A DNA stretch of 64,000 nucleotides, taken from NCBI GenBank assembly GCA_963205275.1, contig CAUJIH010000045.1:1-64000 (forward strand), written 5' to 3'. A model generated the notes under the pieces. It ran no database searches. It saw only the letters and a list, made by a program, of their open reading frames with translations, and was not told the DNA's origin. The position numbers and the translations under genes were made by a program. Origin of the DNA: Verrucomicrobiota bacterium (GTDB lineage: Bacteria; Verrucomicrobiota; Verrucomicrobiia; Verrucomicrobiales; DEV007). Below, in pieces: positions 34,394 through 44,551 of the stretch; within the stretch, counting starts at the first letter, position 1; each line of letters opens with the position of its first letter.

Positions 34394-35668
34394 ATGCCCG
34401 TTTTCCCCATCAACATGCCCCAACTGGGCGACTCGATCGCCGAAGCTATCGTGCGCGAGGCTCTCGTTTCGCCCGGAGACACCGTCCAGGCCGACCAGAA
34501 TTTATTCGAAGTCGAGACCGATAAGGCGATGATGGAAGTCACAACTCCCTGTGCAGGCACCATTGTAGAAATTATCGCCGTGATCGGAACGAGCTATCCG
34601 GTCGGCTCTCCTATCGCCGTGATCGAGGCGACGACTGAAGACGCCGTCAGAGCAGGCCTTCTCCGCCCCGAAGACTCAGGCGAGATCGCCCTTGCAAAAG
34701 TAGCAACAAGCGCAGCAGCAAACGGAGAAACAAGTGCAGAAGGCAGCGCAAAAGCAGACGAGAATCTTCACTTCGCAGTGGATCAGAGTGAAGTCATCAC
34801 ACAAAAGGCTCCGCTATCCGTCCAGCCGACCATCGAAGGCGGACTCCCTGTCCCGGTTCGCTCCAGTGTCTATCTCAGCCCTCGCCTGCGTCATCGCATG
34901 GAGGAACTGGGCCTGAACTCCGCCGACCTCGCCGGCCTTCCCGGTAGTGGAGCTGGCGGGCGTGTGACCGTGGAAGATTTTGAAAAATTTATCCGCGAGC
35001 TGGATGAGAGTCGCATGACCGATGCCTCCCCCATGCGCATCGCCGTTGCTGATTCCATGCGGAGGAGCTGGACTCGCCCTCTGGCCACCGTGACAGTCCC
35101 CGTGGGCATGGATGCTCTGCTCGCACATCGCGCCTCTCTTTCTGTCAAGCCGGGTATCACCCTGTATGTCATGCGTGCATTGGCGCTCGCCATAGCGGAG
35201 AATACGGCTGTGGCAGGACGTCTGATCGGGAGCAAGATCATCCACCCGAACGTGATCGATATCGGATTCGCAGTAGAAGCTGAAGACGGCGTCTTGGTCC
35301 CCGTGGTACGCCATGTGGATCAACACCCTCTGAGCGATCTTTTATCGAGCTACGACGATTTAGTGCGCCTCGCCCGCGAGCGTCGCCTGCCAAAAAGCGC
35401 TATGGGCGGAGGGATCGCTACGATTACCAACGTCGGTCCATTTGGGATCACCGCCGCCAGCCCCATCCCTCTGCCGGAACAGAATCTGGTCCTCGGCCTC
35501 ATGGCTGGGCGTCGCGTACCTGTCTGGGACTCGGGGACCAATACCTTCGTTCCAAGAATGGAGTCGAACTTTACCCTCAGCTTCGACCACCGTATCCTGG
35601 ATGGTGGAGCGGCAGGTCGTCTCCTGCTCCGCATCGCAGAGTTACTCCAGTCACCAGAGAGCCTCTGA
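34394..35668 (+). CDS. Dihydrolipoamide acyltransferase (E2) of a 2-oxo acid dehydrogenase complex
   Basis: 424 residues. An N-terminal lipoyl domain with the lipoyl-lysine Lys44 (ETDKAMMEV), an Ala/Glu-rich linker, an E1/E3-binding domain (YLSPRLRHRMEELGL, GSGAGGRVTVEDFEKF; about 165-205) and a catalytic acyltransferase domain with FDHRILDGG (His399, Asp403). It could belong to a pyruvate, 2-oxoglutarate or branched-chain complex; this cannot be decided because no E1 or E3 gene is adjacent. Lipoyl synthase is in the same window at 14834-15739. The isolated location is unusual for E2 genes. Confidence 0.9.
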   Translation: MPVFPINMPQLGDSIAEAIVREALVSPGDTVQADQNLFEVETDKAMMEVTTPCAGTIVEIIAVIGTSYPVGSPIAVIEATTEDAVRAGLLRPEDSGEIALAKVATSAAANGETSAEGSAKADENLHFAVDQSEVITQKAPLSVQPTIEGGLPVPVRSSVYLSPRLRHRMEELGLNSADLAGLPGSGAGGRVTVEDFEKFIRELDESRMTDASPMRIAVADSMRRSWTRPLATVTVPVGMDALLAHRASLSVKPGITLYVMRALALAIAENTAVAGRLIGSKIIHPNVIDIGFAVEAEDGVLVPVVRHVDQHPLSDLLSSYDDLVRLARERRLPKSAMGGGIATITNVGPFGITAASPIPLPEQNLVLGLMAGRRVPVWDSGTNTFVPRMESNFTLSFDHRILDGGAAGRLLLRIAELLQSPESL

Positions 35669-35684
35669 TTGAACAGGGGCAATG

Positions 35685-35715
35685 AACAGGGTAGAGCCAC
35701 TCAGCCAACCCTGTT
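35685..35715. terminator. Hairpin between convergent genes
   Basis: AACAGGGT (35685-35692) and ACCCTGTT (35708-35715) form an 8-bp stem with a 15-nt loop between the convergent E2 and hydrolase-like genes. There is no clear T-run on either side, so termination is plausible but not assured. Confidence 0.4.
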
Positions 35716-35741
35716 GAATCAGACTTCTCTGAGCCGACGCC

Positions 35742-37031
35742 TCAATTCGTCGGAATCAGATTGCCGATCACGAAATCCTTCCAATAGCGAATGATGGTCT
35801 GATTCGGCAGAAAAGTCTCGTCTTCCCCGGGATTGGCCTCTGCATTCGGAATCTTCGTAACCTCGCCGGTTCGGACGTTGCCGAAGGAACCAGTTCCCCG
35901 ATTCAGGGGAAGCAACTTCACCGGGCCACCTTCCGCCGCAGCCTCCTTCGGAAGACGCGCTTCGACCATCGATAGAAGGTATTGCTTGGCAAAGAACTCG
36001 ACCACTTCGCTATTTTCTCCCTTTCCCCGAAACTCCCGCCCATTCGTCCAATTCGTTTGGCGATTCTTGACCTTCTCCAGCACCGAGACCGTGTGATTCT
36101 CCGTATGCCACTGCTCAGGGCGGCTCGAATATTGTCCCCACATGAGGAGCATCGGAATCTTTACCGAAGCATCCGTTGGCTCAGCATCGTAAAATCCTCC
36201 GTCATAGAGAGCGACTGCGATCACACGATCCGCGTTTTGTTGAGCGAAGTTGTAGGCAAAGGCGGCTCCGCTGCGCTCCGACCCATAGATTGCGATCGGG
36301 GCATTCGCCAGATCTGGTTGTTTGAGCTTCGAGGCAAAACTGGATAAAGCTGTGAACACCGCCTTCCCACTCCCCTTTTCAGGAAACAGGAAGTCCTCAG
36401 CCTTCGTCGGATCCCTCTGTGACATGTGCGCATCATACGTCATCAGAGCCATTCCAAATTTCGTCTGAAACACCCCCCAATATCCTGTCCCTCTTTCATG
36501 CTGAGCTAAATAGCGAAAAGATCGACCAAAGTCGTCTAATGAGATCAGCAGAACGCCTCGAATCTTTCCCGTGGGAGCCTGCATCATGAATGAGAGATTC
36601 CCCACATTCGTATCGATCCATCCGGGATACATCTCGCTGAACTCTGATTGGGGTGGTGCCTTCATCTCTTCTGGCTTTTCCGGAGTTGGCGATCCCTCCT
36701 TCATTGCATCCGATTTCGCCACCTCGCCTTTTCCGCCAGCCAGATCCACAGTCTCGCCATTTTTCGCACGAAGATACGCTGCGTGAATCTCCGGATGCTG
36801 CTGCGCTAAGGTGGCCAAATCCAGTTTATCCCAAGAGATTTCTATCGGAGCACTATCGGCAGCCATGCTCACCTTCAGCCCGCCTGGAGTCGCCGAGAGC
36901 ACTGCATGGAAGTCCACTTCTCGCCCGTTCGATCCCTTGAGTATTATCGCCTCAGCAGGAATCGAACAAAGAATTATCCCCAGTGCTAACAGAATGCTGC
37001 TCCCGGCTTTCATAGAAAATATCGTCCTCAT
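35742..37031 (-). CDS. Secreted alpha/beta-hydrolase-like protein with N-terminal SH3-like segment
   Basis: 429 residues with a Sec signal (MKAGSSILLALGIILCSIPAEA after a short leader; ATG at 37031 or 37013). Residues about 30-90 (LKGSNGREVDFHAVL, ISWDKLDLATL) resemble the short SHD1/SH3-like modules of this phylum. A charged Pro/Glu linker follows, then a domain from about 150 that reads like an alpha/beta hydrolase: VLLISLDDFGRS, AIYGSERSGAAFAYNF at the expected nucleophile turn, IPMLLMWGQYSSRPEQWH. The elbow GSERSG is not a clean GxSxG, so activity is uncertain. The 203-nt spacer before the next gene is AT-rich and presumably holds divergent promoters; I could not fix boxes. Confidence 0.6.
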   Translation of the reverse strand: MRTIFSMKAGSSILLALGIILCSIPAEAIILKGSNGREVDFHAVLSATPGGLKVSMAADSAPIEISWDKLDLATLAQQHPEIHAAYLRAKNGETVDLAGGKGEVAKSDAMKEGSPTPEKPEEMKAPPQSEFSEMYPGWIDTNVGNLSFMMQAPTGKIRGVLLISLDDFGRSFRYLAQHERGTGYWGVFQTKFGMALMTYDAHMSQRDPTKAEDFLFPEKGSGKAVFTALSSFASKLKQPDLANAPIAIYGSERSGAAFAYNFAQQNADRVIAVALYDGGFYDAEPTDASVKIPMLLMWGQYSSRPEQWHTENHTVSVLEKVKNRQTNWTNGREFRGKGENSEVVEFFAKQYLLSMVEARLPKEAAAEGGPVKLLPLNRGTGSFGNVRTGEVTKIPNAEANPGEDETFLPNQTIIRYWKDFVIGNLIPTN

Positions 37032-37234
37032 AAAATCAGCGCGTATCGAAATCGGTATCGCGAATCGGTATTGCTCGATCAGTCGTCACTCTGTTGTAGG
37101 CGATTCTAAGTATCCATGACAAGAAAAAGCCGATTTCAGGACGATGAAATTATCTAAATCTATCAAAAATGAGATAGTTTTCATTTTTAATTTACATTTT
37201 TAATATTAACCATATCATCAAAATTATACTTCGT

Positions 37235-40200
37235 ATGAGGACAATATTTACCATCCTGTTTTCCCTCCTTTTTATCCCTGCCGCCTTCGCCCAGACGAGC
37301 GGAGGACTCAACCAGGCGGAAGTGATCGGTCCATTTCTGAATGGCGCTCTGCCGCCAAGAACTCCACGCCCCTCCACTGGTAGTTGGAAGCTGGTGAATG
37401 CCTTTCCGAAACTGACATTCATCGATCCCGTGCAAATGCTACCAGTCCCTTATTCAAACCGGTTTTTGATCCTCGAGAAAAACGGTCGAATTACCGTATT
37501 CGAGAATAATAAGGCCACGACTTCCAAGACCGTTCTGCTCAACGTCAGTTCACAGGTGCAGTCCACACACGACAGCGGAATGTTGGGAGCTGTTTTCCAT
37601 CCGGATTTCGGAAATCCATCGTCTCCGAATCGTCATTACCTCTACGTTTACTACCGATATACCACCAACAAAACGCAATTGGACAAGGCCTATTGCCGCC
37701 TCTCTCGATTTACTTGGGACCCATCCACTAACGTCATTGCCCCCTCCTCAGAGTTTATTCTGATCAACCAATTCGACCAGCACAACTGGCACAACGGCGG
37801 CGGTCTACTCTTCGGCCCCGATGGATTTCTCTACGTTTCCACGGGAGATGAAGGTGGATCGAATGATCAGTTCAAGAGCAGCCAGAAGCTCAATGGTGGC
37901 CTTCTTTCTGGAGTGTTGCGCATCGATGTGGATAAGGATGCAACGCGCAGCCATCCCATTCGTCGCCAGCCACTCAGTCCGATCACACCGCCTTCGGGAT
38001 GGCCCGCCAGCTACTCTCAGGGCTACTATGTGCCCAATGACAATCCTTGGCAAAGCCCCACCGGAACTCAACTGGAGGAATTCTGGGCCATCGGTACTCG
38101 CAGCCCCCATCGCATGACTCTCGATCCGCTGACCGGAGATATCTGGCTGGGAGACATCGGCCAGAACACGCAGGAAGAAATCAGCAAAGTCGTACGAGGA
38201 GCGAATCTCCAGTGGCCCTATCGCGAGGGTTCCGTCGCTGGGCCAAAGGCCAAGCCATCACCCCTGATCGGAACTGACCAGCCACCTGTGTACGCCTACG
38301 GACGATCAGTCGGTGGGTGCGTGATCGGCGGCTATGTCTATCGCGGCTCTCTGCATCCGGAACTCTATGGGAAATACATCTTCGGTGATCATAACAACGG
38401 CCTGATCCGGTCTCTGGACACCAGCGGGTCCTCCCCGGTTGTCACCACACTGACGACTCTTCAGCGCCACGGTCCCGGTCCGAAGAACGGGATGAGTTCC
38501 TTCGCTGTGGACGCTTCCGGTGAGATCTACGTTCTGGCACTCGCTGGAACTGACTTGGATGGCGGGATCGTCTATCGCTTGGAAAAATCTACCGAGGGCG
38601 TGCCAGAACCTCCGACGCTATTATCGCAAACCGGAGCATTTACGAATCTACAAACCATGACCGCAGCCCCGGGATTAATTCCCTACGGAGTCATCCAGCC
38701 TCTGTGGTCTGACGGAGCTGAAAAACAGCGCTGGATCGCCATTCCCAACGACGGGGTACCGAACTCTCCTAGCGAGCGCATCGGCTGGTCAGAAGAGGGA
38801 AACTGGACATTCCCCATCGGCACAGTGCTCGTGAAGCACTTCGAGGTACCGGGTCGACGTCTGGAAACACGCTTCTATCTCCAGGGGGAAGGCGGTGACT
38901 GGTTCGGGTTCACCTACCGTTGGCACCCGGACGGTAGCGATGCTGAGTTGCTGCCTGAAGCTCCACTCGACGAGAACTACACCGTCACCGGAGTCACCCG
39001 CACTTGGCACTTTCCGGGGCGGAATGAGTGCAATGCCTGCCATACCGACGCCACAGGCAAGGCTCTGAGCGTGAGAACTCGCCAGCTCAATCGCGATTTC
39101 TTCTATTCTGCGACCGGTCGTACAGCAAACCAGTTGGTGACGCTGAATCGGCTCGGGTTTTTCTCCCCCGCCATCGACGAGTCGAGACTCAGCCAGATGC
39201 TGACCCTCAAGGCTCAGGATGACTCATCGGCAACGCTCGAACGCCGTGCCCGCAGCTATCTCGACGCTAACTGCTCGCACTGCCACCAGCCAGCCACTCC
39301 GACTCCGGCAGAATTCGACGCTCGACTCACCACCGTGCCTTGGTTGCAAGGACTGATCGCAGAGGACGCTGTCGATGATCTGGACATCACCGGCGCACAA
39401 CTGATCAAGCCCGGCGACGTGGCGCGATCCGTCGTGTATCATCGTCTCGGATCCACCGTGAAAAATATCGCCATGCCTCCCATCGCGAAGAACGTGGTCG
39501 ATGCCGCAGGGATGCAGTTGCTGTCCCAATGGATCAACAGTCTCGATCCCACACTCGCTCCCGGCATGTCTGGCATGGGAAACCCCACTCCAGGAGACCA
39601 TTCACCCCCCAGTCTCACTCTTTCACTGCCTGGCGGCCCTTCGCAGAGTCAGTCTCCCTTTACTGCGACGATCACGGCTAACAAGCCGATCGTAGGCCTC
39701 TCACTGTCGGATTTCACCGTTCAGAACGCGACTCTGTCTGAGCTTTCAGGGTCTGGAGCCTCGTGGACGGTCAAGATTACCCCCACGCAGCCAGGCAGCG
39801 GCTCCATCGCTCTCGCCTCCGACCGCGTAATCGATGCGAGCGGAAACGCCAACCTCGCCGTAGCTCCCGTCAGCTTCAACTACCAGCCGCAGGGGCTTCT
39901 CAGCAATGCAGGCTTCGAATCGGGACTCAACGACTGGGATTATGGTCCCTCCGTCACAACTGTGCCCACTGCTCACGGTGGAACCAAGGCTGCCTCGCTC
40001 GGGACATCTACCTGGCTGGTGACCAATATTTCTGTAGAGGCGCTGAAAAACTATCTTTTCCAAGGATGGATCAAGCCCGCCACAGCCAATGCCCACGCCG
40101 AAGTCGGCCTCACATTCTGGGATGCAAATGGCGTTTGGATCGACGACCGTATCCTAGCCGTTTCTCCGGGAACGAGCTGGGCTCCCTTCCAGATCGCCTT

Positions 40201-42121
40201 CACAGCCCCTGTGAGTGCGATGCATGTCTCCGTATGGGCCGTCACTGGAGCCAGCGGCGGCCTCTTGGTCGATGATATGTCCGTCGAACTCGGTGGATCG
40301 GGTGAGCCTCGCCCCACCTTTACCTCCAGCCATGTGAATCTACTGAATAATGGCGACTTCGAAAGCGGCATTCCCCCGTGGGATACCGGCGGCAGCGTCA
40401 CCCTGTCCGCGACACCGCGCAACGGTCAAAAGGCAGCTCGACTGGGGATTGAGTCTTTTGTGGTACAGACAAAAGTCACTACCCCCGGTCAGCGCATCGC
40501 TCTCGCCGGATACTATCAGGCACAGGGGATCACTGATCGTGCAGAGATCGGCTTCTCCTTCTGGGACGCCAGCGGAAACTGGATCACAGATCGCTCGATT
40601 TTCATCGATCCGAGCAATACTTACACTCCCTTTCTTGTTGATACCAGCGTTCCGGAGGGCTCTGCCACTCTAACGCTTTGGGTGTACAATCCAGAAAAAG
40701 GTCAGATCGATCTGGATGATCTGGTATTCTTCTATCCAGACGAGCAGATTTCTAACAATCTATTCAGCAACGGTGACTTTGAAAGCGGAGCCACCAATCC
40801 TTGGGATACGGGTGGAACCAACGTACAGATCACCAGCGACGCCTATGCAGGAAGCAAAGCAGCACTGCTCGGAGCCGATTCTTTCCTCGTTCATAATCAA
40901 GCCGCGATTTCCGGTGACACGTACACTCTCTCCGGAGTTTACAAAATCACCGATGGCAGTAGTGGCGAGCGCGAAGCAGGATTCTCCTTCTGGGGAGCAC
41001 AAGGACAGTGGCTCGGGGATTCGATCACCACCCTCACTCCGGTGGGCAACTTCACCCCTTTCACTGTCGCGGGAGAAGTGCCCGCAGGCACCGCTTCCCT
41101 GTCCGCTTGGATCTGGACTGGCGTGAACAGTGGCCGTCTCGTCGTGGATACCCTCTCCCTCACACGCAGCGCCCCTGTGAATGGAAACTTAGCCCTACTC
41201 GCAGGTGCTCCGGCAGAATCCCCGGAAGCCGCGCCCACGATGCTGATGGCACTGAAGAGCAATCGAACAATTGATCTGGGCGACCTCTCATCACAGCCCT
41301 CGATTCAGTCCGCCTTCGGAGTCTCCTCCCCCGTTCTCGACTCGGCTGGATGGAGATCGAAAAGTGGACGAATCACAGAGACAACTGGCCCGTCACCCAA
41401 GGGGACGAAGACTCTGGCCACGACAATCAACGGACGTGGAATCGTCGCCGTTCGATACTCTTTCACAGGGGCCGCACGCAGCGCAGCCCTCGTGCTCCTG
41501 ATCGACGGAGTAGAAAACGGTCGTGTCCTTGTGGATGGCTCATCCGACTGGCGCACTTTGTCAGCCTCGATATCATCAGACGGCCCTCACGCTGTGGAAC
41601 TGCGTCTTGTCGGCGAAGGAACGGCGAAAGCAGCCGACCTCTCAAAAGTTCGCGTGAGCCTTGGCGACTTCCGCTTCGTGCCGGGTTCGCCTCATTTCCA
41701 GCCAGATCTGGCCATCGCCGTTCGAGGGAAGCGCCTCATCGGAGTGAATATCTTTAACAAGACCACCGCACGCCAGCAGGCGCAGATTACGATGAGTCGA
41801 CGAAACTCCGCCATGTTCCGAATGTCCTTGCGCAACGCCTCATCAGCGAATCGCGACAGCGCTCACATCACCGGACCTGTCACCTTGCGAGGATATCGTG
41901 TCTCTTATACCCAACTTGGAGCAAAGAAAACCAACGTCACGGCGGCTGTCGCTGCCAGAAGACACGAAACTCCCGTTCAGAATCCAAGAGCCGCCGGACT
42001 ATACGATATTCAGGTGACCCGAACCACGAAACGCTCTCCCCGAGCCTTCTCTGGGATCATTCGAGCCAATTCCGTTCTGGACGGACGGCGAGCAGACGCG
42101 GTCCGAGTCAGTGGGAAGTAA
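37235..42121 (+). CDS. Giant secreted PQQ-type sugar dehydrogenase / dihaem / carbohydrate-binding protein
   Basis: 1628 residues with a Sec signal (MRTIFTILFSLLFIPAAFA). Order: a glucose/sorbosone-dehydrogenase-like propeller (about 45-455; LGAVFHPDFG, HNGGGLLFGPDGFLYVSTGD, HRMTLDPLTGDIWLGDIGQ, NLQWPYREG), a PVC-type domain (LWSDGAEKQRWI) with two haem motifs CNACH (599-603) and CSHCH (680-684), an Ig-like domain (about 790-885), and three repeated carbohydrate-binding-like modules, each beginning N-G-F/D-F-E-S-G (about 890, 1035 and 1175). A beta-rich C-terminal region follows. Inference: a surface protein that binds a polymer and oxidises released sugar, passing electrons through its own haems. 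The gene faces the DUF4091 operon with a strong hairpin between. Confidence 0.85.
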   Translation: MRTIFTILFSLLFIPAAFAQTSGGLNQAEVIGPFLNGALPPRTPRPSTGSWKLVNAFPKLTFIDPVQMLPVPYSNRFLILEKNGRITVFENNKATTSKTVLLNVSSQVQSTHDSGMLGAVFHPDFGNPSSPNRHYLYVYYRYTTNKTQLDKAYCRLSRFTWDPSTNVIAPSSEFILINQFDQHNWHNGGGLLFGPDGFLYVSTGDEGGSNDQFKSSQKLNGGLLSGVLRIDVDKDATRSHPIRRQPLSPITPPSGWPASYSQGYYVPNDNPWQSPTGTQLEEFWAIGTRSPHRMTLDPLTGDIWLGDIGQNTQEEISKVVRGANLQWPYREGSVAGPKAKPSPLIGTDQPPVYAYGRSVGGCVIGGYVYRGSLHPELYGKYIFGDHNNGLIRSLDTSGSSPVVTTLTTLQRHGPGPKNGMSSFAVDASGEIYVLALAGTDLDGGIVYRLEKSTEGVPEPPTLLSQTGAFTNLQTMTAAPGLIPYGVIQPLWSDGAEKQRWIAIPNDGVPNSPSERIGWSEEGNWTFPIGTVLVKHFEVPGRRLETRFYLQGEGGDWFGFTYRWHPDGSDAELLPEAPLDENYTVTGVTRTWHFPGRNECNACHTDATGKALSVRTRQLNRDFFYSATGRTANQLVTLNRLGFFSPAIDESRLSQMLTLKAQDDSSATLERRARSYLDANCSHCHQPATPTPAEFDARLTTVPWLQGLIAEDAVDDLDITGAQLIKPGDVARSVVYHRLGSTVKNIAMPPIAKNVVDAAGMQLLSQWINSLDPTLAPGMSGMGNPTPGDHSPPSLTLSLPGGPSQSQSPFTATITANKPIVGLSLSDFTVQNATLSELSGSGASWTVKITPTQPGSGSIALASDRVIDASGNANLAVAPVSFNYQPQGLLSNAGFESGLNDWDYGPSVTTVPTAHGGTKAASLGTSTWLVTNISVEALKNYLFQGWIKPATANAHAEVGLTFWDANGVWIDDRILAVSPGTSWAPFQIAFTAPVSAMHVSVWAVTGASGGLLVDDMSVELGGSGEPRPTFTSSHVNLLNNGDFESGIPPWDTGGSVTLSATPRNGQKAARLGIESFVVQTKVTTPGQRIALAGYYQAQGITDRAEIGFSFWDASGNWITDRSIFIDPSNTYTPFLVDTSVPEGSATLTLWVYNPEKGQIDLDDLVFFYPDEQISNNLFSNGDFESGATNPWDTGGTNVQITSDAYAGSKAALLGADSFLVHNQAAISGDTYTLSGVYKITDGSSGEREAGFSFWGAQGQWLGDSITTLTPVGNFTPFTVAGEVPAGTASLSAWIWTGVNSGRLVVDTLSLTRSAPVNGNLALLAGAPAESPEAAPTMLMALKSNRTIDLGDLSSQPSIQSAFGVSSPVLDSAGWRSKSGRITETTGPSPKGTKTLATTINGRGIVAVRYSFTGAARSAALVLLIDGVENGRVLVDGSSDWRTLSASISSDGPHAVELRLVGEGTAKAADLSKVRVSLGDFRFVPGSPHFQPDLAIAVRGKRLIGVNIFNKTTARQQAQITMSRRNSAMFRMSLRNASSANRDSAHITGPVTLRGYRVSYTQLGAKKTNVTAAVAARRHETPVQNPRAAGLYDIQVTRTTKRSPRAFSGIIRANSVLDGRRADAVRVSGK

Positions 42122-42140
42122 TCGACACGACCAGAAAATA

Positions 42141-42168
42141 TCATGGTTCGGCATGAGCCGGACCATGA
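42141..42168. terminator. Strong bidirectional hairpin terminator
   Basis: A 12-bp stem (TCATGGTTCGGC with GCCGGACCATGA, one G-T pair) closes a 4-nt loop ATGA between convergent genes. On the minus strand it is followed by a T-rich stretch (TATTTTCT), so it fits best as terminator of the DUF4091 transcript, while serving both sides. Confidence 0.65.
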
Positions 42169-42184
42169 TGGAATCCGGATTCCC

Positions 42185-44512
42185 TCACTTCAGCACTTCA
42201 TCAAGACGCATGATCTGCTGAGCGATCATCCAGCGATAAACATCGTAGTCGGCAGAACCCCAGAGATCATCATGCTTGTACTTCGTCTGGACTCGGATCG
42301 CGTTCCAGATCGAATCGAGATCGGCTTGCGCCTCTCCAGCCCGCTTCTGCGCTTCTTTGTTATCGCTCTTCTTCGCCTCGGCGATCTTTTGTTCCAGAGT
42401 ATAAATGTAGCGATAATCATCGTAGCCTTCGCGGAAGGATTCCCACAGAGTCACTGGGACAGGCGTGCCGTCAGCTTCATGTCGATTGAAAAAATCGGAA
42501 TTTCGCCCATCTAAGTAGTTATAGGGATTCCCCGTGCTGGAAGAATAAATCCAAGGGATGAGCACGCGGAATCCGCTGCGCCAAAAGCCGAAACCGTAGG
42601 TCATGCGAGCACCAGAGGTGGGAGTATGGTCGTTCTCGCCGCTGACGTGGTTGGGGTAGCACCAGTATTCCACGCCCCGCGCCTTCGTGTCGGCGAGAAT
42701 GGTATCTCGGTCGGGAGCAAAGGGCTGCGTGCACCAGACATCGACGAAGGGGCGCATCGGATCGAACTGCTCGTGCGTGGGATCAGCCGTCACGTAGGTG
42801 CGAACACCAGCCGCTTTGCAGCCGCGCAGAACCTTCACCATGAAGGCGACCGAATTCGGATCCGTCCCTGGTTCATCGACGGGATAATACAGAAATTCGG
42901 GAAGCCCGCGCTCCTTTCTCCCCGCCTCGATTGCCTTCACCATGGCCGTGATTTCCTTCTCGAACTCGGGCACAGGGTCCTTCACTCCCGCAAGATGCGA
43001 GCCGGGATACTCCTTCATATATTTATAATACACACCACTAGAGTTGATATGCGCAACGATGGGAGTCACGAAGTTGTGCTTCTTCCACAGAGCGACTTTC
43101 TCCTCCATCAGAGCCCAGTTGATCTCGAATTTCCCCTCGGCATCTGCTGGTGGACACCAGATCCCTGACACCACATTCTTCGTGCCATGAGCGAGCATAT
43201 CGAGCATTTCAAGCTCGGAACTACGACGGTAATATTCTTTCGATACATCGTCGGGCGCTCGATAGGCACTATCGAGCGGATCGTGATAATAGATGCCGTA
43301 GATCTTCGAAGGATCTTCCCTCAGCTTGATCGGGAGGACGCGGAATTTGACCGGCACCTTCACCTCCGCCTTTCCATCGCAAGAAAGCGTGACCGTGCCA
43401 CTGTATTGCCCGGCGGGCGTATCCTTCGGTACATGCACAGTCAGCCAGAATCGCTCGCTCTGCGCCTTCGTCAGGGGAACGGAGTCGAAATGCTCCAGCA
43501 CGTCCGGAACCCATCTCCATTGATACTTCACCGTGTAATTAGGTCTCGCCCGCATGTAACGAACGTGACGGATGTCGATATTCTTCGCTGGGATCGGCCC
43601 GATGTCACTAACCGTCACCCTAGCCGAGCCGAAATCCCGTAGAGGATACACAGCCAGAGTCAGAGGCTCGTATTCACCCGGAGTGGCGAAGGCGAGCAAT
43701 TCGGGACTCATATCCTCTGCACGAGGCGCTGTATGCGGGAAGATCGGCTCCACGTAAGGCCTCGAATAGGCGACAAAACCACGCTTCTCATCAGCCTCGG
43801 AGAGAGTGGGAAGCGGCTCGGGTGAGGATTGAATCTCCTTCCATTTCGCCCACTCATCCGGTGGGAGCAGCCACGTCCATTGCTTAATCGGTTCTAGGAT
43901 CTCCGAAATCACCTGAGCATCCTCCGTCGTCGGCCAGACGACGATGGCATTGACGGCAAACTTGCTGCGCGGCGAGAATTTGATCTCCAGAGGATCATCG
44001 CCTTCGACACTTGTCGCGAACTCGACAGGCGCAAAGCGATACGGCCCCTCGATCTGGACACGCTGCGTATCATTTCCCACGGTGACATCAAAGTCCAGAA
44101 CCTGGAAGCGATGGATGTCACTGCCACCACAGACTAGGAACACTTTGTATCCTCCAGCCGGCAGTTTGATGAGAAAACGGTTCTCCTGCGTACCGGTAAT
44201 CACATCCTCGGTGATTGGACTCGTCAGCATCGGAGGATCCTGATCCTCCTTACTGTCCCCCTCTTTGCTCTGGATGACCTGGGCACTGGCTTTCAGTCCT
44301 TCCTTACCCTGCCACCCAAAACCAGATTCCTGCGAATAAACCGTCGCGGCAGTGACACGCTCGAATCCATTCCAAACAGCGGATTGATCAGTGCCCATAT
44401 CGTAGAGGCGCGGAGCCGCCGTGACAGACTGAGCGATCAGTGGCATTACTAGCCCTGCGACGAAGACTGTTACACGGTGAAAGAAAGGAATTTCAAAAAG
44501 AAAACTTTTCAT
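42185..44512 (-). CDS. Secreted DUF4091 glycoside-hydrolase-like protein
   Basis: 775 residues from ATG 44512 (the frame extends 11 codons further). Sec signal within the first 35 residues (VTVFVAGLVMPLIAQSVTAA). An N-terminal NPCBM/galactose-binding-like part (RLYDMGTDQSAVWNGFERV) is followed by beta domains and a C-terminal TIM-barrel-like region ending with the DUF4091 pattern (EYWCYPNHVSG, GFGFWRSGFRVLIPW, LWESFREGYDDYRYI). Some members of such families cleave glycans; the substrate here is unknown. It follows the 302-residue secreted protein (44552-45460) after 39 nt and is likely co-transcribed with it. Confidence 0.8.
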   Translation of the reverse strand: MKSFLFEIPFFHRVTVFVAGLVMPLIAQSVTAAPRLYDMGTDQSAVWNGFERVTAATVYSQESGFGWQGKEGLKASAQVIQSKEGDSKEDQDPPMLTSPITEDVITGTQENRFLIKLPAGGYKVFLVCGGSDIHRFQVLDFDVTVGNDTQRVQIEGPYRFAPVEFATSVEGDDPLEIKFSPRSKFAVNAIVVWPTTEDAQVISEILEPIKQWTWLLPPDEWAKWKEIQSSPEPLPTLSEADEKRGFVAYSRPYVEPIFPHTAPRAEDMSPELLAFATPGEYEPLTLAVYPLRDFGSARVTVSDIGPIPAKNIDIRHVRYMRARPNYTVKYQWRWVPDVLEHFDSVPLTKAQSERFWLTVHVPKDTPAGQYSGTVTLSCDGKAEVKVPVKFRVLPIKLREDPSKIYGIYYHDPLDSAYRAPDDVSKEYYRRSSELEMLDMLAHGTKNVVSGIWCPPADAEGKFEINWALMEEKVALWKKHNFVTPIVAHINSSGVYYKYMKEYPGSHLAGVKDPVPEFEKEITAMVKAIEAGRKERGLPEFLYYPVDEPGTDPNSVAFMVKVLRGCKAAGVRTYVTADPTHEQFDPMRPFVDVWCTQPFAPDRDTILADTKARGVEYWCYPNHVSGENDHTPTSGARMTYGFGFWRSGFRVLIPWIYSSSTGNPYNYLDGRNSDFFNRHEADGTPVPVTLWESFREGYDDYRYIYTLEQKIAEAKKSDNKEAQKRAGEAQADLDSIWNAIRVQTKYKHDDLWGSADYDVYRWMIAQQIMRLDEVLK

Positions 44513-44551
44513 AAGAATCAATGATGGGTTCGAAGTTCTATGCAACGCTGT

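Noticed and set aside
37137-37186. Operator-like inverted repeat CTATC-N8-GATAG
   Set aside because: Stem is only 5 bp in an AT-rich spacer, easily expected by chance.
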